NCBI GenBank assembly: GCA_038757945.1
Contig: JBCDGJ010000061.1
Location: forward strand, 1-27,025
DNA: 27,025 bases
Origin: CALHVX01 sp038757945
GTDB lineage: Bacteria; Pseudomonadota; Gammaproteobacteria; Pseudomonadales; Azotimanducaceae
Direction of reading: 5' to 3'
This document shows, in pieces, positions 7,764 through 15,705 of this stretch. The position numbers and the translations under genes are program-made. The notes beneath the pieces are model-generated. The model was given only the letters and a program-made list of their open reading frames with translations, ran no database searches and had not been told where the DNA came from. The first letter of the stretch is position 1; every line of letters starts with the position of its first letter.

Positions 7764-9002
7764 ATGGGCGATCAGCGGGGCAAACGGCGCATTATGGTGC
7801 TCGGGGGCGATGGTTTCTGTGGCTGGCCATCATCCCTGCACCTATCGAACCTCGGGCACGAGGTGCTGATCGTCGATAACCTCTCACGCCGCTTCATCGA
7901 TCAGGAGCTTGGTGCCGAGAGCCTGACACCGATCCGGTCGATCTACCGGCGGCTGGACGCTTGGGAGCTGGTCAGTGGCCGCCGCATCGAGTTTGCGCAT
8001 CTCAACGTCGCGAAGGACTACGATCTGTTCCTCGACCTGCTGCGGAGATTTCGCCCTCACACGGTCGTGCACTTCGCGGAACAGCGCGCGGCGCCGTATT
8101 CAATGAAGTCGGCGCGCCACAAGCGCTACACGGTCGACAACAACACCAATGCGACCCACAACCTCTGTGCGGCGGTCGTCGAGGCGGGCCTCGACACGCA
8201 TATCGTGCATCTTGGCACCATGGGCGTGTACGGCTACGGCACCGCTGGGGTAGAGCTGCCCGAAGGTTATCTGACCGTGTCCATCGACGCCGGCAACGGG
8301 CAGCAGATAGAGCAAGAAATTCTTTACCCGACCAATCCCGGCAGCATTTACCACATGACGAAGACGCTCGATCAGCTGATCTTCGCCTACTACAACAAGA
8401 ACGATGGTCTTCGCATTACCGACCTGCACCAGGGCATCGTCTGGGGCACGCAGACCGCGGAAACCCGCATGGCTGAGGACCTGATCAACCGGTTCGACTA
8501 CGACGGCGATTACGGCACGGTGCTGAATCGCTTTCTCATGCAGGCCGCGATCGGCTACCCGCTGACGGTCCACGGCACCGGTGGCCAGACGCGCGCGTTC
8601 ATTCACCTCGAGGATACGGTGCGGTGCATCCAGCTGGCGGTCGACAATGCGCCGGACAACCGCCGGGTCCGGATCATCAACCAGATCACGGAGACGCACC
8701 GCGTACGCGAGCTGGCCGAGCTGGTGGCGCGAATCGCCGGTGCTGAGGTTGCGCTGGTGCCGAATCCGCGTAACGAAGCGCCGGAGAACGAGCTGAAGGC
8801 GGCCAACGAGACCTTTCTGTCGCTCGGTCTGAATCCGACCCGGCTGGCCGATGGTCTGCTGCTGGAAGTGAAGGAAATCGCGGAACGCTACCGGGATCGC
8901 TGTGATCGGGCGAAGATCCCCTGTGAGTCCACCTGGACGCGCGAGCAGGCGCCCGGTGTGCCGACCCTGACGCCAACGCCAATCGTCGGCCAGCGCGCTT
9001 GA
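7764..9002 (+). CDS. sqdB: UDP-sulfoquinovose synthase (NAD-dependent epimerase/dehydratase family)
   Basis: A 412-residue extended short-chain dehydrogenase. The NAD-binding start is GGDGFCGWPSSLHLSNLGHE (14-33), the hallmark form seen in SQD1/SqdB rather than the usual GGAGFIG, followed by VDNLSRR (38-43). AEQRAAPYS (105-113), GTMGVYGYG (151-159) and catalytic YHMTK (196-200) complete the family signature, with T152, Y196 and K200 as the expected triad. The enzyme makes UDP-sulfoquinovose from UDP-glucose and sulfite, the donor for sulfolipid or sulfoquinovose-containing glycans. ATG 7764 has AAGGGGGG just upstream. No sulfoquinovosyltransferase gene (sqdX or sqdD) lies nearby, so the final product is open. 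The last 25 residues are Thr/Pro-rich and not conserved. Confidence 0.86.
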   Translation: MGDQRGKRRIMVLGGDGFCGWPSSLHLSNLGHEVLIVDNLSRRFIDQELGAESLTPIRSIYRRLDAWELVSGRRIEFAHLNVAKDYDLFLDLLRRFRPHTVVHFAEQRAAPYSMKSARHKRYTVDNNTNATHNLCAAVVEAGLDTHIVHLGTMGVYGYGTAGVELPEGYLTVSIDAGNGQQIEQEILYPTNPGSIYHMTKTLDQLIFAYYNKNDGLRITDLHQGIVWGTQTAETRMAEDLINRFDYDGDYGTVLNRFLMQAAIGYPLTVHGTGGQTRAFIHLEDTVRCIQLAVDNAPDNRRVRIINQITETHRVRELAELVARIAGAEVALVPNPRNEAPENELKAANETFLSLGLNPTRLADGLLLEVKEIAERYRDRCDRAKIPCESTWTREQAPGVPTLTPTPIVGQRA

Positions 9003-9088
9003 CGGGCGCAGGACTCGATGGTCGCGGGTTGCGCTCTGCCTGCTGCGTTCTGCCGGCTGGGAATGGGGGCGGTCGCGGACGGGGCCGC

Positions 9089-9688
9089 TCAGCGATCGGG
9101 ATTTATGCTGCCGTCCAGATCCTGCTCAGCACAGAAGTCGGCAAAAGACTGCCGCAGCGCGCCGATCGATTCACCCCGCGGCAGGGCGACGGTGAGGGTC
9201 AGATCGAACAGCTGCGTGCCCGTGTGCGGCGCGCGCTGGGTTTCTGTGTCGAGGTTGATGATGTTGAGCCCGCGATCAGAGAAGAACTGCGCGACGCTGC
9301 GCACGATCCCCGGGTGATCAAGGGTAAGTACGGTGACCCGGTACGGTGCCGCATCGGTGGTATGGCGAGCGCCGCTGAAGCGGAACAGGCTCGCCAGCGC
9401 CTGCTCGTCGCAGAACCGTGCAAAAGCACTCTGCAGCTGCCGCAGGCGATCCGCGGACCCGGTCACCGACATCAGCACCGCAAACTCACCGCCAAGCACG
9501 GTCATGCGGCTGTCCTCGATCGACAGCCCGAGATCGGCGATCAGGGCAGACAGGGCGGTGACCAGCCCGGGGCGGTCGTGGCCGAGCGTCGAGAGCACGG
9601 CCCGCTCTGGTGGCTCCCGGTCGGTTGCACGACGGCGCAGATCCGTTACCTTTGGTCCCGACCGCAGCTTGTCTGCTGAATCGCTCAT
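9089..9688 (-). CDS. Double-ACT domain protein, GcvR-like
   Basis: A 199-residue protein with two ACT domains: the first begins VLSTLGHDRPGLVTALSALIADLGLSIEDSRM (about 31-62) and the second VTVLTLDHPGIVRSVAQFFSDRGLNIINLDTET (about 118-150). Both have the D-(R/H)-PG-(L/I)-V ligand loop typical of glycine cleavage system repressor GcvR, which senses glycine and acts by protein contact rather than by binding DNA; no DNA-binding domain is visible here. The ATG overlaps the stop of the glycyl-tRNA synthetase gene as ATGA and has AAGGA six bases upstream, so the two are made together. That pairing supports a glycine-related role. The first 28 residues are charged and likely flexible. Confidence 0.82.
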   Translation of the reverse strand: MSDSADKLRSGPKVTDLRRRATDREPPERAVLSTLGHDRPGLVTALSALIADLGLSIEDSRMTVLGGEFAVLMSVTGSADRLRQLQSAFARFCDEQALASLFRFSGARHTTDAAPYRVTVLTLDHPGIVRSVAQFFSDRGLNIINLDTETQRAPHTGTQLFDLTLTVALPRGESIGALRQSFADFCAEQDLDGSINPDR

Positions 9689-11055
9689 GATGATTCCTTG
9701 AGCCGCCGGGTGAGATAGGCGCCAAGCTCCGGGGTCGCGATGCGTTCCTGCGCCATTGTGTCCCGATCCCGGACCGTGACCGTGTCGTCTTCCTCGATGG
9801 TCTGAAAATCCACGGTGATGCAGACCGGCGTGCCGATCTCGTCGTGCCGCCGGTAGCCCTTGCCGATGTTGCCGGTGTTTTCGAACAGAATGCGGCCGAG
9901 ACCGAGGGCCTGCAGCTGCTGTTTGATCGACCGGGCTTTGGTCATGATACCCTCGTGATTGCGCTTCAGCGGCAGCACGGCGGCCTTGATGGGTGACAAG
10001 TGCGGTTTGAAAGCCATCACCGTGCGGGTCGACCCATTCTCCAGCTCCTCGACCCGGTAGGCCTCGTTCATCACCGCCAGCACCCCCCGGTCCACACCCG
10101 CCGATGGCTCGATCACGTAGGGAACCTGCCAGGCTTTGGTCTCCGGATCCTGGATGGCGAGGCGGGCGTTTGAATCGCTGTTCGGCTCGACCTTCGCGTA
10201 GAGATCCAGCTCGTCCTGGTTCTTGGTGTGTGAGCCGAGATCAAAGTCCGTGCGGTTGGCGATCCCTTCCAGCTCCTCGAGGCCGTGCGGGAAGCGGTAC
10301 ATGAGGTCGACGGTCGCCTTTGAGTAGTGCGCGAGCTCGTCTGCGGGCACGTGCAGCAGCTCCAGCTGCGACCGCGGCACGCCCTGTGCTTCCCACCAGT
10401 CCAGCCGGGCCTCCACCCAGCGCTGGTGCCATTCTTCGTCGGTGCCCGCTGGAACGAAAAACTCGAGCTCCATCTGCTCGAACTCGCGGACGCGGAAGAT
10501 GAAGTTGCGGGGCGTGATCTCGTTGCGGAACGCCTTGCCGATCTGTGCTATGCCGAACGGGGGCCGCCGCGCCGTGCTGTCGATCACGTGCTTGAAGTTG
10601 GTAAAGATGGCCTGGGCGGTTTCCGGCCGCAGGTAGGCGAAGCTCGATCCATCGTCGACCGGACCGACTGCGGTCTTGAACATCAGGTTGAACGGTCGCG
10701 GCTCCGTCAGATCGGTAGAACCACAGTTGGGGCAGGTGTCGCCTTCCAGGTGGTCGGCCCGGAATCGTGATTTGCAGCTGCGGCAGTCGACCAGCGGGTC
10801 GGTAAAGGTGGCCTCATGGCCGGAGTGGCGCAGCGTTGTCGCGTGGGTGAGAATCGCGGCGTCGAGCCCTTCGACGTCATCCCGCTCGTAGACCATCGCG
10901 CGCCACCAGGCCGCCTTCAGATTGTTCTTGAGCTCCACGCCCAGCGGGCCGTAGTCGTAGACGCCCTGTAGCCCGCCGTAGAGCTCGCTCGACTGAAAGA
11001 TGAAGCCGCGCCGCTTGGCGAGGGCAACCAGTTCTTCCATGGCTGTTGCTGGCAT
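9685..11055 (-). CDS. glyS: Glycyl-tRNA synthetase, single-chain dimeric (alpha2) type
   Basis: A 456-residue class II aminoacyl-tRNA synthetase. It has GFIFQSSELYGGLQGVYDYGPLG (17-39), the signature start of the alpha2 enzyme, a Cys4 zinc insert (C91, C94, C108, C111), YLRPETAQ (141-148), motif 2 around FRNEITPRNFIFRVREFEQMELEFF, motif 3 around GVDRGVLAVMNEAYR, and a C-terminal anticodon-binding domain with KRNHEG and GKGYRRHDEIG. It charges tRNA-Gly. This is the archaeal/eukaryote-like form, not the GlyQ+GlyS tetramer usual in gammaproteobacteria. ATG 11055 is chosen because AAGGGG lies 11 bases upstream; upstream codons encode junk-like sequence. A TATAGT hexamer at 11106-11101 on the minus strand could be a -10 box. 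Confidence 0.93.
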   Translation of the reverse strand: MPATAMEELVALAKRRGFIFQSSELYGGLQGVYDYGPLGVELKNNLKAAWWRAMVYERDDVEGLDAAILTHATTLRHSGHEATFTDPLVDCRSCKSRFRADHLEGDTCPNCGSTDLTEPRPFNLMFKTAVGPVDDGSSFAYLRPETAQAIFTNFKHVIDSTARRPPFGIAQIGKAFRNEITPRNFIFRVREFEQMELEFFVPAGTDEEWHQRWVEARLDWWEAQGVPRSQLELLHVPADELAHYSKATVDLMYRFPHGLEELEGIANRTDFDLGSHTKNQDELDLYAKVEPNSDSNARLAIQDPETKAWQVPYVIEPSAGVDRGVLAVMNEAYRVEELENGSTRTVMAFKPHLSPIKAAVLPLKRNHEGIMTKARSIKQQLQALGLGRILFENTGNIGKGYRRHDEIGTPVCITVDFQTIEEDDTVTVRDRDTMAQERIATPELGAYLTRRLKESS

Positions 11056-11318
11056 CGCTTTGTGCCCCTTGTTCTTCGTGCCTGGCTGAAAGTCGAGCGC
11101 ACTATACTCAAAAGCTGCGCTCCGGGGGGCCTGGTCCCGGGTTCTGGGCCGTTTCCATGAGCCCTTGGGCTGCATGTAATCTTGCCCTTACATCCATCAC
11201 AGCGCCGCCACATTTTCGGCGGTTTTGCTCATCTGAAGACGGGCCGCGGTTTGCTTCAATAGCCGGTACTGAAACGACATGGGCATGGTCCCCTGTCGCA
11301 TTGCCCCGGACATGGCTC

Positions 11319-11624
11319 ATGCGTAAGACCGACAATCCAGACCAGAAGCGGCGCTACTTCCGTTCCAGCGCCCGCACTTTCCAGATGAACGGTAGCTGGT
11401 ACTTCGCGGCGCGTGAGGGAGAAGTGGGTCCGTTCCCGACACAGAAGGCGGCGCAGCTCGAGCTGGTCCGCTACGTCGCCGATCGCGAGCAGCTCGAGAG
11501 CTTTCAGCGGGCGCGGGAGCAGCGGGTCGACAAGCTGGCGCCGCGCAAGCCCACGTTGCAGTGGCGCGAAGAGCGCGACAAGCCGGTCGAAGGCGTGCCG
11601 ACACTGACGCTGGAGCTGACCTGA
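11319..11624 (+). CDS. DUF6316 family small protein
   Basis: A 101-residue soluble protein. RRYFRSSARTFQMNGSWYFAAREGEVGPFPTQKAAQLELVRYV covers the region I recognise as DUF6316, with aromatic-rich NGSWYF and REGEVGPFP motifs that also resemble short GYF-like modules. The C-terminal half is charged and probably disordered. The function is unknown. The frame stays open for 90 codons upstream, but that part has shadow-like composition, so ATG 11319 is taken; its ribosome binding site is weak. It is divergent from the glycyl-tRNA synthetase gene and separated from it by 263 bases that hold no other visible gene. Confidence 0.7.
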   Translation: MRKTDNPDQKRRYFRSSARTFQMNGSWYFAAREGEVGPFPTQKAAQLELVRYVADREQLESFQRAREQRVDKLAPRKPTLQWREERDKPVEGVPTLTLELT

Positions 11625-11769
11625 ACGAGTCCGATCCGGACGCTCGCAGCGCTTCCGCCGCTCCTGCGCTCCAGCCGTACCTGCCGACTCGGGGTGACGG
11701 TGGCGTGCCGCTGGCCCTCGACTGATCCCAGCACTATAGTCGCGGCTCTGAAGCTGGTCGGGGGACCCA

Positions 11770-13395
11770 ATGAGCGCAAGTGGCTGGAATTACGGGGATC
11801 TGCTGGATGCGCTGGATGCCGCGGTGCCGCCGAACAGCCCGGCACTCATCCATGGCACCCTGATCCGGACCTGGGCTGAGTTTAGCGCTCGCAGCAACAA
11901 CCTGGGTCGCCACTTCATCGAACATGGCTTCGTGCCGGACACCAAGGTGGCCTTCTACCTGCGCAACAGCCCGGCTTACTCGGAGCTGCTGGCCGCCTGT
12001 TTCAAAGCCCGGCTCGTGCACGTCAACGTCAACTACCGCTACGTCGCGGACGAGCTGCACTACATCTTCGACAACTCCGATGCCCGGATCATCTGCTATG
12101 ACCGCGAGTTCGCGCCGCAGATCGATGCGCTGCGGTCGCGCCTGCCGAAGGTAGGGTTGTGGCTCGAGGTCGGTGATGGGGAACCGTTGAACAACTTTGC
12201 CGAGTCCTTCGATGCCCTGGCGGCAACAGGTGCTGGAGCCCCGCTTGCGATCGAGCGCAGCGAAGAGGACCTGCTGTTGCTCTATACCGGCGGTACTACC
12301 GGCATGCCGAAGGGAGTCATGTGGACGCAGGGTGACCACTGGCGTATCGGTCGGGCCGGGGCTGCCGCATCGCCGGATGGCAGCCAGCCGGACACGCCGC
12401 AGCAGCATATCGACAACGTGGTACGACGCGGGCCCGGCCCCTGCCTGATCCCCTGCTGCCCGATGATGCACGGCACCGGGCTGTTCAGTGCCATCGCCAT
12501 GATGACCCAGGGCGGCTGTATCCTGACCCTTACGCAGCCAAGCTTTGACCCCCTGGAACTCTGGGCAGCCGTCGAGCAGCACCGGGCGACGGCGCTCGCC
12601 ATCGTTGGCGACGCCTTCGGCAAGCCCATGCTCAAGGTCCTCGATGACGATCCCGGCCGTTTTCAGATCGAGTCCCTGCAATCCATGCTTTCGAGCGGCG
12701 TGATGTGGAGTCCGGAGGTCAAGCGCGGATTGCTGCGCCACAACGCGAACATGGTGCTGACGGATTCCTTTGGCGCGTCGGAAGCCGTGGGCTTCGGCCG
12801 TTCCGACACGACGGCCGAGGGCACAACGGAAATTGGCCGGTTCGTGCTCGGCGAAGGCTGCAAGGTGTTCACGGAAGACTTCCGCGAGGTACAGCCGGGA
12901 TCTGGCGAGGTCGGGTTCGTCGCGCGCAGTGGACCGATTCCGCGCGGTTACTACAAAGATCCCGAGAAAACCGCGAAGACCTTTCCGACCGTTGACGGGG
13001 TGCGCTACTCGATGCCCGGAGACTTCTGCCGGGTCGAAGCGGATGGGTCCCTGATCCTGCTGGGTCGTGGCAGCGTCTGCATCAACACCGCCGGAGAGAA
13101 GGTGTTTCCGGAAGAGGTCGAAGAAGTGCTGAAAACGCATCCGTCGGTTGCTGATGCGCTGGTCGTCGGGGTGCCCGACGATAAGTGGGGACAGATGGTG
13201 GTCGCCGTCGTCGAGCCGGAGCCTGGCGAGCACCCTGCTCCCGATGTGCTCAAAGCCCATGCCCGGGAGCAGCTGGCGGGGTACAAAACGCCGAAACAGG
13301 TGCTGCTGAAGGATGATCTCGAGCGCGCCAGCAACGGCAAGGCAAATTATAAGGTGGTCACGGCCTACGCCCGGGCACAGCTGGGTGCCGACTGA
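11770..13395 (+). CDS. Acyl-CoA synthetase (AMP-binding, FadD-like)
   Basis: A 541-residue adenylate-forming ligase. The phosphate loop LYTGGTTGMPKGVMW lies at 171-185, the A5-type segment is LTDSFGASEAVGFGR, the A7/A8 region reads PGDFCRVEADGSLILLGRGSVCINTAGEKVFPEEVEEVL, and the C-terminal catalytic lysine is K524 in NGKANYK. It should activate a carboxylic acid to its CoA thioester. The TGGTTGMPKGVMW form and the KAHAREQLAGYKTPKQ tail resemble the mycobacterial FadD17/FadD19-like group acting on long-chain or sterol-derived acids, but the substrate cannot be fixed. ATG 11770 has GGGGA upstream, and a TATAGT hexamer at 11735-11740 could be a -10 box. An SDR gene follows. Confidence 0.88.
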   Translation: MSASGWNYGDLLDALDAAVPPNSPALIHGTLIRTWAEFSARSNNLGRHFIEHGFVPDTKVAFYLRNSPAYSELLAACFKARLVHVNVNYRYVADELHYIFDNSDARIICYDREFAPQIDALRSRLPKVGLWLEVGDGEPLNNFAESFDALAATGAGAPLAIERSEEDLLLLYTGGTTGMPKGVMWTQGDHWRIGRAGAAASPDGSQPDTPQQHIDNVVRRGPGPCLIPCCPMMHGTGLFSAIAMMTQGGCILTLTQPSFDPLELWAAVEQHRATALAIVGDAFGKPMLKVLDDDPGRFQIESLQSMLSSGVMWSPEVKRGLLRHNANMVLTDSFGASEAVGFGRSDTTAEGTTEIGRFVLGEGCKVFTEDFREVQPGSGEVGFVARSGPIPRGYYKDPEKTAKTFPTVDGVRYSMPGDFCRVEADGSLILLGRGSVCINTAGEKVFPEEVEEVLKTHPSVADALVVGVPDDKWGQMVVAVVEPEPGEHPAPDVLKAHAREQLAGYKTPKQVLLKDDLERASNGKANYKVVTAYARAQLGAD

Positions 13396-13510
13396 GCGTT
13401 GCCGGCGGTCCGCAGGTGCGTGATGCCTGGGCGACCGTAGCTGCAACACCGATCCATTTTATCAACGCGGTCACGCTGATCGCGGGCAGGACAGGAATGA
13501 GAGGGGAAAG

Positions 13511-14287
13511 ATGAGCAAGCTGTTCGATCTGACAGGAAAAACCGCACTGATCACCGGGTCCAGCAAGGGGATCGGTCGCGCCATTGCAGAAGAGATGGCC
13601 CGGCATGGTGCTCGGGTCGTGATCTCGAGCCGTAAGGGTGATGTCTGTGAAGAGGTTGCGGCTGCCATCAATCAGGAACTCGATGGCCAGCCGGGGGGCG
13701 CAGTAGCGATTCCCGCCCACATCGGCCAGAAAGAAGCGCTCGAAGGCCTGGTTGCCGCCACCCGCGAACAGCTTGGAAAGATCGATATTCTGGTCTGCAA
13801 TGCCGCGGTCAATCCGTACTACGGCAGCATGGAAGGGTTGCCGGACGATGCTTTCGACAAGATCCTGGGGATCAATATCAAGTCCAACCACTGGCTGTGC
13901 CAGATGGTTCTGCCGGAGATGGTCGAGCGGCGCGATGGCTCAATCCAGATCGTTTCCTCCGTGGGCGGGTTGCGCGGCAGCACGGTGCTCGGGGCCTACT
14001 GCATATCGAAGGCTGCCGATCTGCAGCTGGTACGCAATCTGGCCTGTGAGTACGGTCCCCACAACGTGCGCGTCAACGCCATATCGCCCGGGCTCGTGCG
14101 TACCGATTTCGCGCGTGCCCTGTGGGAGAACCCTGACATCCTGAAACAGCGCACCGCCGGAGATCCGCTGCGGCGGATTGGTGAGCCGCAGGAAATCGCC
14201 GGGATCTCGGTGTACCTGGGTTCCGCAGCCGGCGCCTTCACGACCGGGCAGAACTTCGTCATTGACGGTGGCGCGACGATTGCCTGA
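13511..14287 (+). CDS. SDR family oxidoreductase
   Basis: A 258-residue classical short-chain dehydrogenase: TGSSKGIG (15-22) for cofactor binding, CNAAVNP (96-102), NIKSN, catalytic Ser in IVSSVGG (147-153), YCISK (163-167) and SPGLVRTDFA after it. R41 following the second strand suggests NADP(H) rather than NAD. It reduces or oxidises an alcohol/ketone; the sequence style is close to the DHRS4/carbonyl reductase group, and next to an acyl-CoA synthetase it may act on a hydroxyacyl- or ketoacyl-CoA. ATG 13511 has GAGGGG upstream. The gap of 115 bases from the synthetase gene is compatible with one transcript. Confidence 0.88.
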   Translation: MSKLFDLTGKTALITGSSKGIGRAIAEEMARHGARVVISSRKGDVCEEVAAAINQELDGQPGGAVAIPAHIGQKEALEGLVAATREQLGKIDILVCNAAVNPYYGSMEGLPDDAFDKILGINIKSNHWLCQMVLPEMVERRDGSIQIVSSVGGLRGSTVLGAYCISKAADLQLVRNLACEYGPHNVRVNAISPGLVRTDFARALWENPDILKQRTAGDPLRRIGEPQEIAGISVYLGSAAGAFTTGQNFVIDGGATIA

Positions 14288-14332
14288 GCAGGGTGCGGCG
14301 CATGCAGTTTCAATAGCAGCGGGAGTAGGGTC

Positions 14333-15058
14333 ATGACAGTGTGGTGGTCGCGAGCGATCTTGATATTTGCCGTTCTTGCAGCGGCAGCCTTGCCCATCGG
14401 CGCGTTGGGATCGCGCTTTGGCGTCTGGGATTTCCGGATGGGGCTGCTGGTTCTGCTGGCCGGCGTGCTGATTGCGGCTGTGGTGTTTCTCGGCGGTGGC
14501 GTCGGCTGGTTTGTCGCCAACAGCCGCAAGCTCGCCGGTGACCGCTCTGCGATCTCTCTGGGCCTGGTCGTCAGCGCGCTGATCCTCGGCGTAATGGCGC
14601 TCCCGTTCTATTCCGCCGTGTCCGTCCCGCCAATCCACAACATCAGCACGGACGTCGATGATCCGCCGGCCTTCGACACGTTGGCAGCGGCCCGGGGGCC
14701 GGACGACAATCCGCTGAGCTATGACGCGTCCAAGCTGGCACCCGCCCAGCAGCAGGCGTATCCCTGGGTACAACCCCTGACGCTGGCCCAGCCGCCCGCT
14801 GCCGCGGTGGCTGCGGCGGCGGATGCGCTCGATGAAATGGGGCTCGAGGTCGTGAATCGGGATCCCGCCAACGGCTTGGTCGAGGCGACGGCGACAACGT
14901 TCTGGTTCGGATTCAAGGACGATCTCGTGGTTCGCGTGCGACCGGAAGGCACCGGCAGCCGCGTCGACGTGCGCAGCGTATCGCGCGTTGGACAGAGCGA
15001 CCTGGGAGCCAACGCCCGTCGGATCGGACAGCTGCTGGATCTGCTGCAGAGCGGCTGA
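14333..15058 (+). CDS. DUF1499 family membrane protein
   Basis: A 241-residue protein with three predicted membrane segments (about 7-25, 36-60 and 74-95) followed by a soluble domain with the DUF1499 pattern: PPIHNISTDVDDPPAF (99-114), a YPWVQPL segment, and TTFWFGFKDDLVVRVRPEGTGSRVDVRSVSRVGQSDLGANARRI at the end. The function of this domain is unknown. GGAG lies eight bases before ATG 14333. It follows the SDR gene by 45 bases, so it may be in the same transcript, but nothing else ties it to lipid metabolism. Confidence 0.85.
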   Translation: MTVWWSRAILIFAVLAAAALPIGALGSRFGVWDFRMGLLVLLAGVLIAAVVFLGGGVGWFVANSRKLAGDRSAISLGLVVSALILGVMALPFYSAVSVPPIHNISTDVDDPPAFDTLAAARGPDDNPLSYDASKLAPAQQQAYPWVQPLTLAQPPAAAVAAAADALDEMGLEVVNRDPANGLVEATATTFWFGFKDDLVVRVRPEGTGSRVDVRSVSRVGQSDLGANARRIGQLLDLLQSG

Positions 15059-15064
15059 AAATGC

Positions 15065-15133
15065 CTGGCCTGGGGCGCCGGGCCAGAGATAGATATGCTC
15101 GGCCGGTGGCGCCCGGCGAGCGTCGCCCCACCG
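15065..15133. terminator. Paired hairpins between convergent genes, possible bidirectional terminator
   Basis: CTGGCC (15065-15070) pairs with GGCCAG (15081-15086), and CGGTGG (15104-15109) pairs with CCACCG (15128-15133). They fill the 79-base gap between the ends of the DUF1499 and phosphoesterase genes, where a terminator for both strands would be expected. Neither has a T-run, so the call rests on position and pairing only. Confidence 0.3.
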
Positions 15134-15137
15134 CGAT

Positions 15138-15623
15138 TCAGAACTTCAGCAGCTCGGTGTCGAGCGTTTCGAGATTGACGACGCCGATGGCATTGAAGCC
15201 GCGCATCATCCCTGCACACTCGCCCGGATTGTAGATCAGCGTCTGGCCGCGGCGCTCATGGCGGTACAGGTGCGTGTGGCCATGCAGAGCCAGCTCGTCG
15301 CCGCCGTCGAGGTGCCCGTCAAACTCAAGCGGATCATGCACGACGATGATGCGGCGTTGGTGCCAGTGGAGCCGCAGCGGCGGCTCGACGAACTCGAAGC
15401 GGTGCCGGGCCATGGCTGCGTCGAGGGTTTCGCGTTCGACGTCGTTGTTGCCGTAGACCCCGACCATCGGTGCCTCGAGCCGGGCAAGCACGTCCAGCGT
15501 TTTCGCCTGCGAGATGTCACCGGTATGAATGACACGCTCGACGCCGGCGCTGTTGAAGAGTTCGACGATCCGCGCAACGTTTTTGAGGTTGTTGTGCGTG
15601 TCGCTGACGACGCCTATACGCAC
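15138..15623 (-). CDS. YfcE/MJ0936-type metallophosphoesterase
   Basis: A 161-residue calcineurin-like phosphoesterase starting at GTG 15623 as MRIGVVSDTHNN. The metal ligands fall in the expected order: D8 and H10 in SDTH, D36 in TGDI, N59/N60 in YGNND, H96 in VVHDP, and H116/H118 in HGHTH, with YNPGE near the end. Relatives hydrolyse phosphodiesters or small phosphate esters; the natural substrate is unknown. The frame is open further upstream into the thiolase gene, but the GTG gives the standard N-terminus and length for the family. The ribosome binding site is poor. It lies 82 bases after the thiolase gene and may be read from the same transcript. Confidence 0.85.
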   Translation of the reverse strand: MRIGVVSDTHNNLKNVARIVELFNSAGVERVIHTGDISQAKTLDVLARLEAPMVGVYGNNDVERETLDAAMARHRFEFVEPPLRLHWHQRRIIVVHDPLEFDGHLDGGDELALHGHTHLYRHERRGQTLIYNPGECAGMMRGFNAIGVVNLETLDTELLKF

Positions 15624-15705
15624 GGGTCTGCCGGGCACCCGGTCACCGGACCGCGGCCGGCCGCGATCCGGTGAAGCCGTGTTGTCAGCGAGCCTGGCAC
15701 CTGGG

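Noticed and set aside
11734..13449. A 571-codon open frame on the minus strand across the acyl-CoA synthetase gene.
   Set aside because: It mirrors a strongly motif-supported gene on the other strand, its product has no recognisable domain, and it is rich in Arg, His and Gly as expected of an antisense frame in GC-rich DNA.
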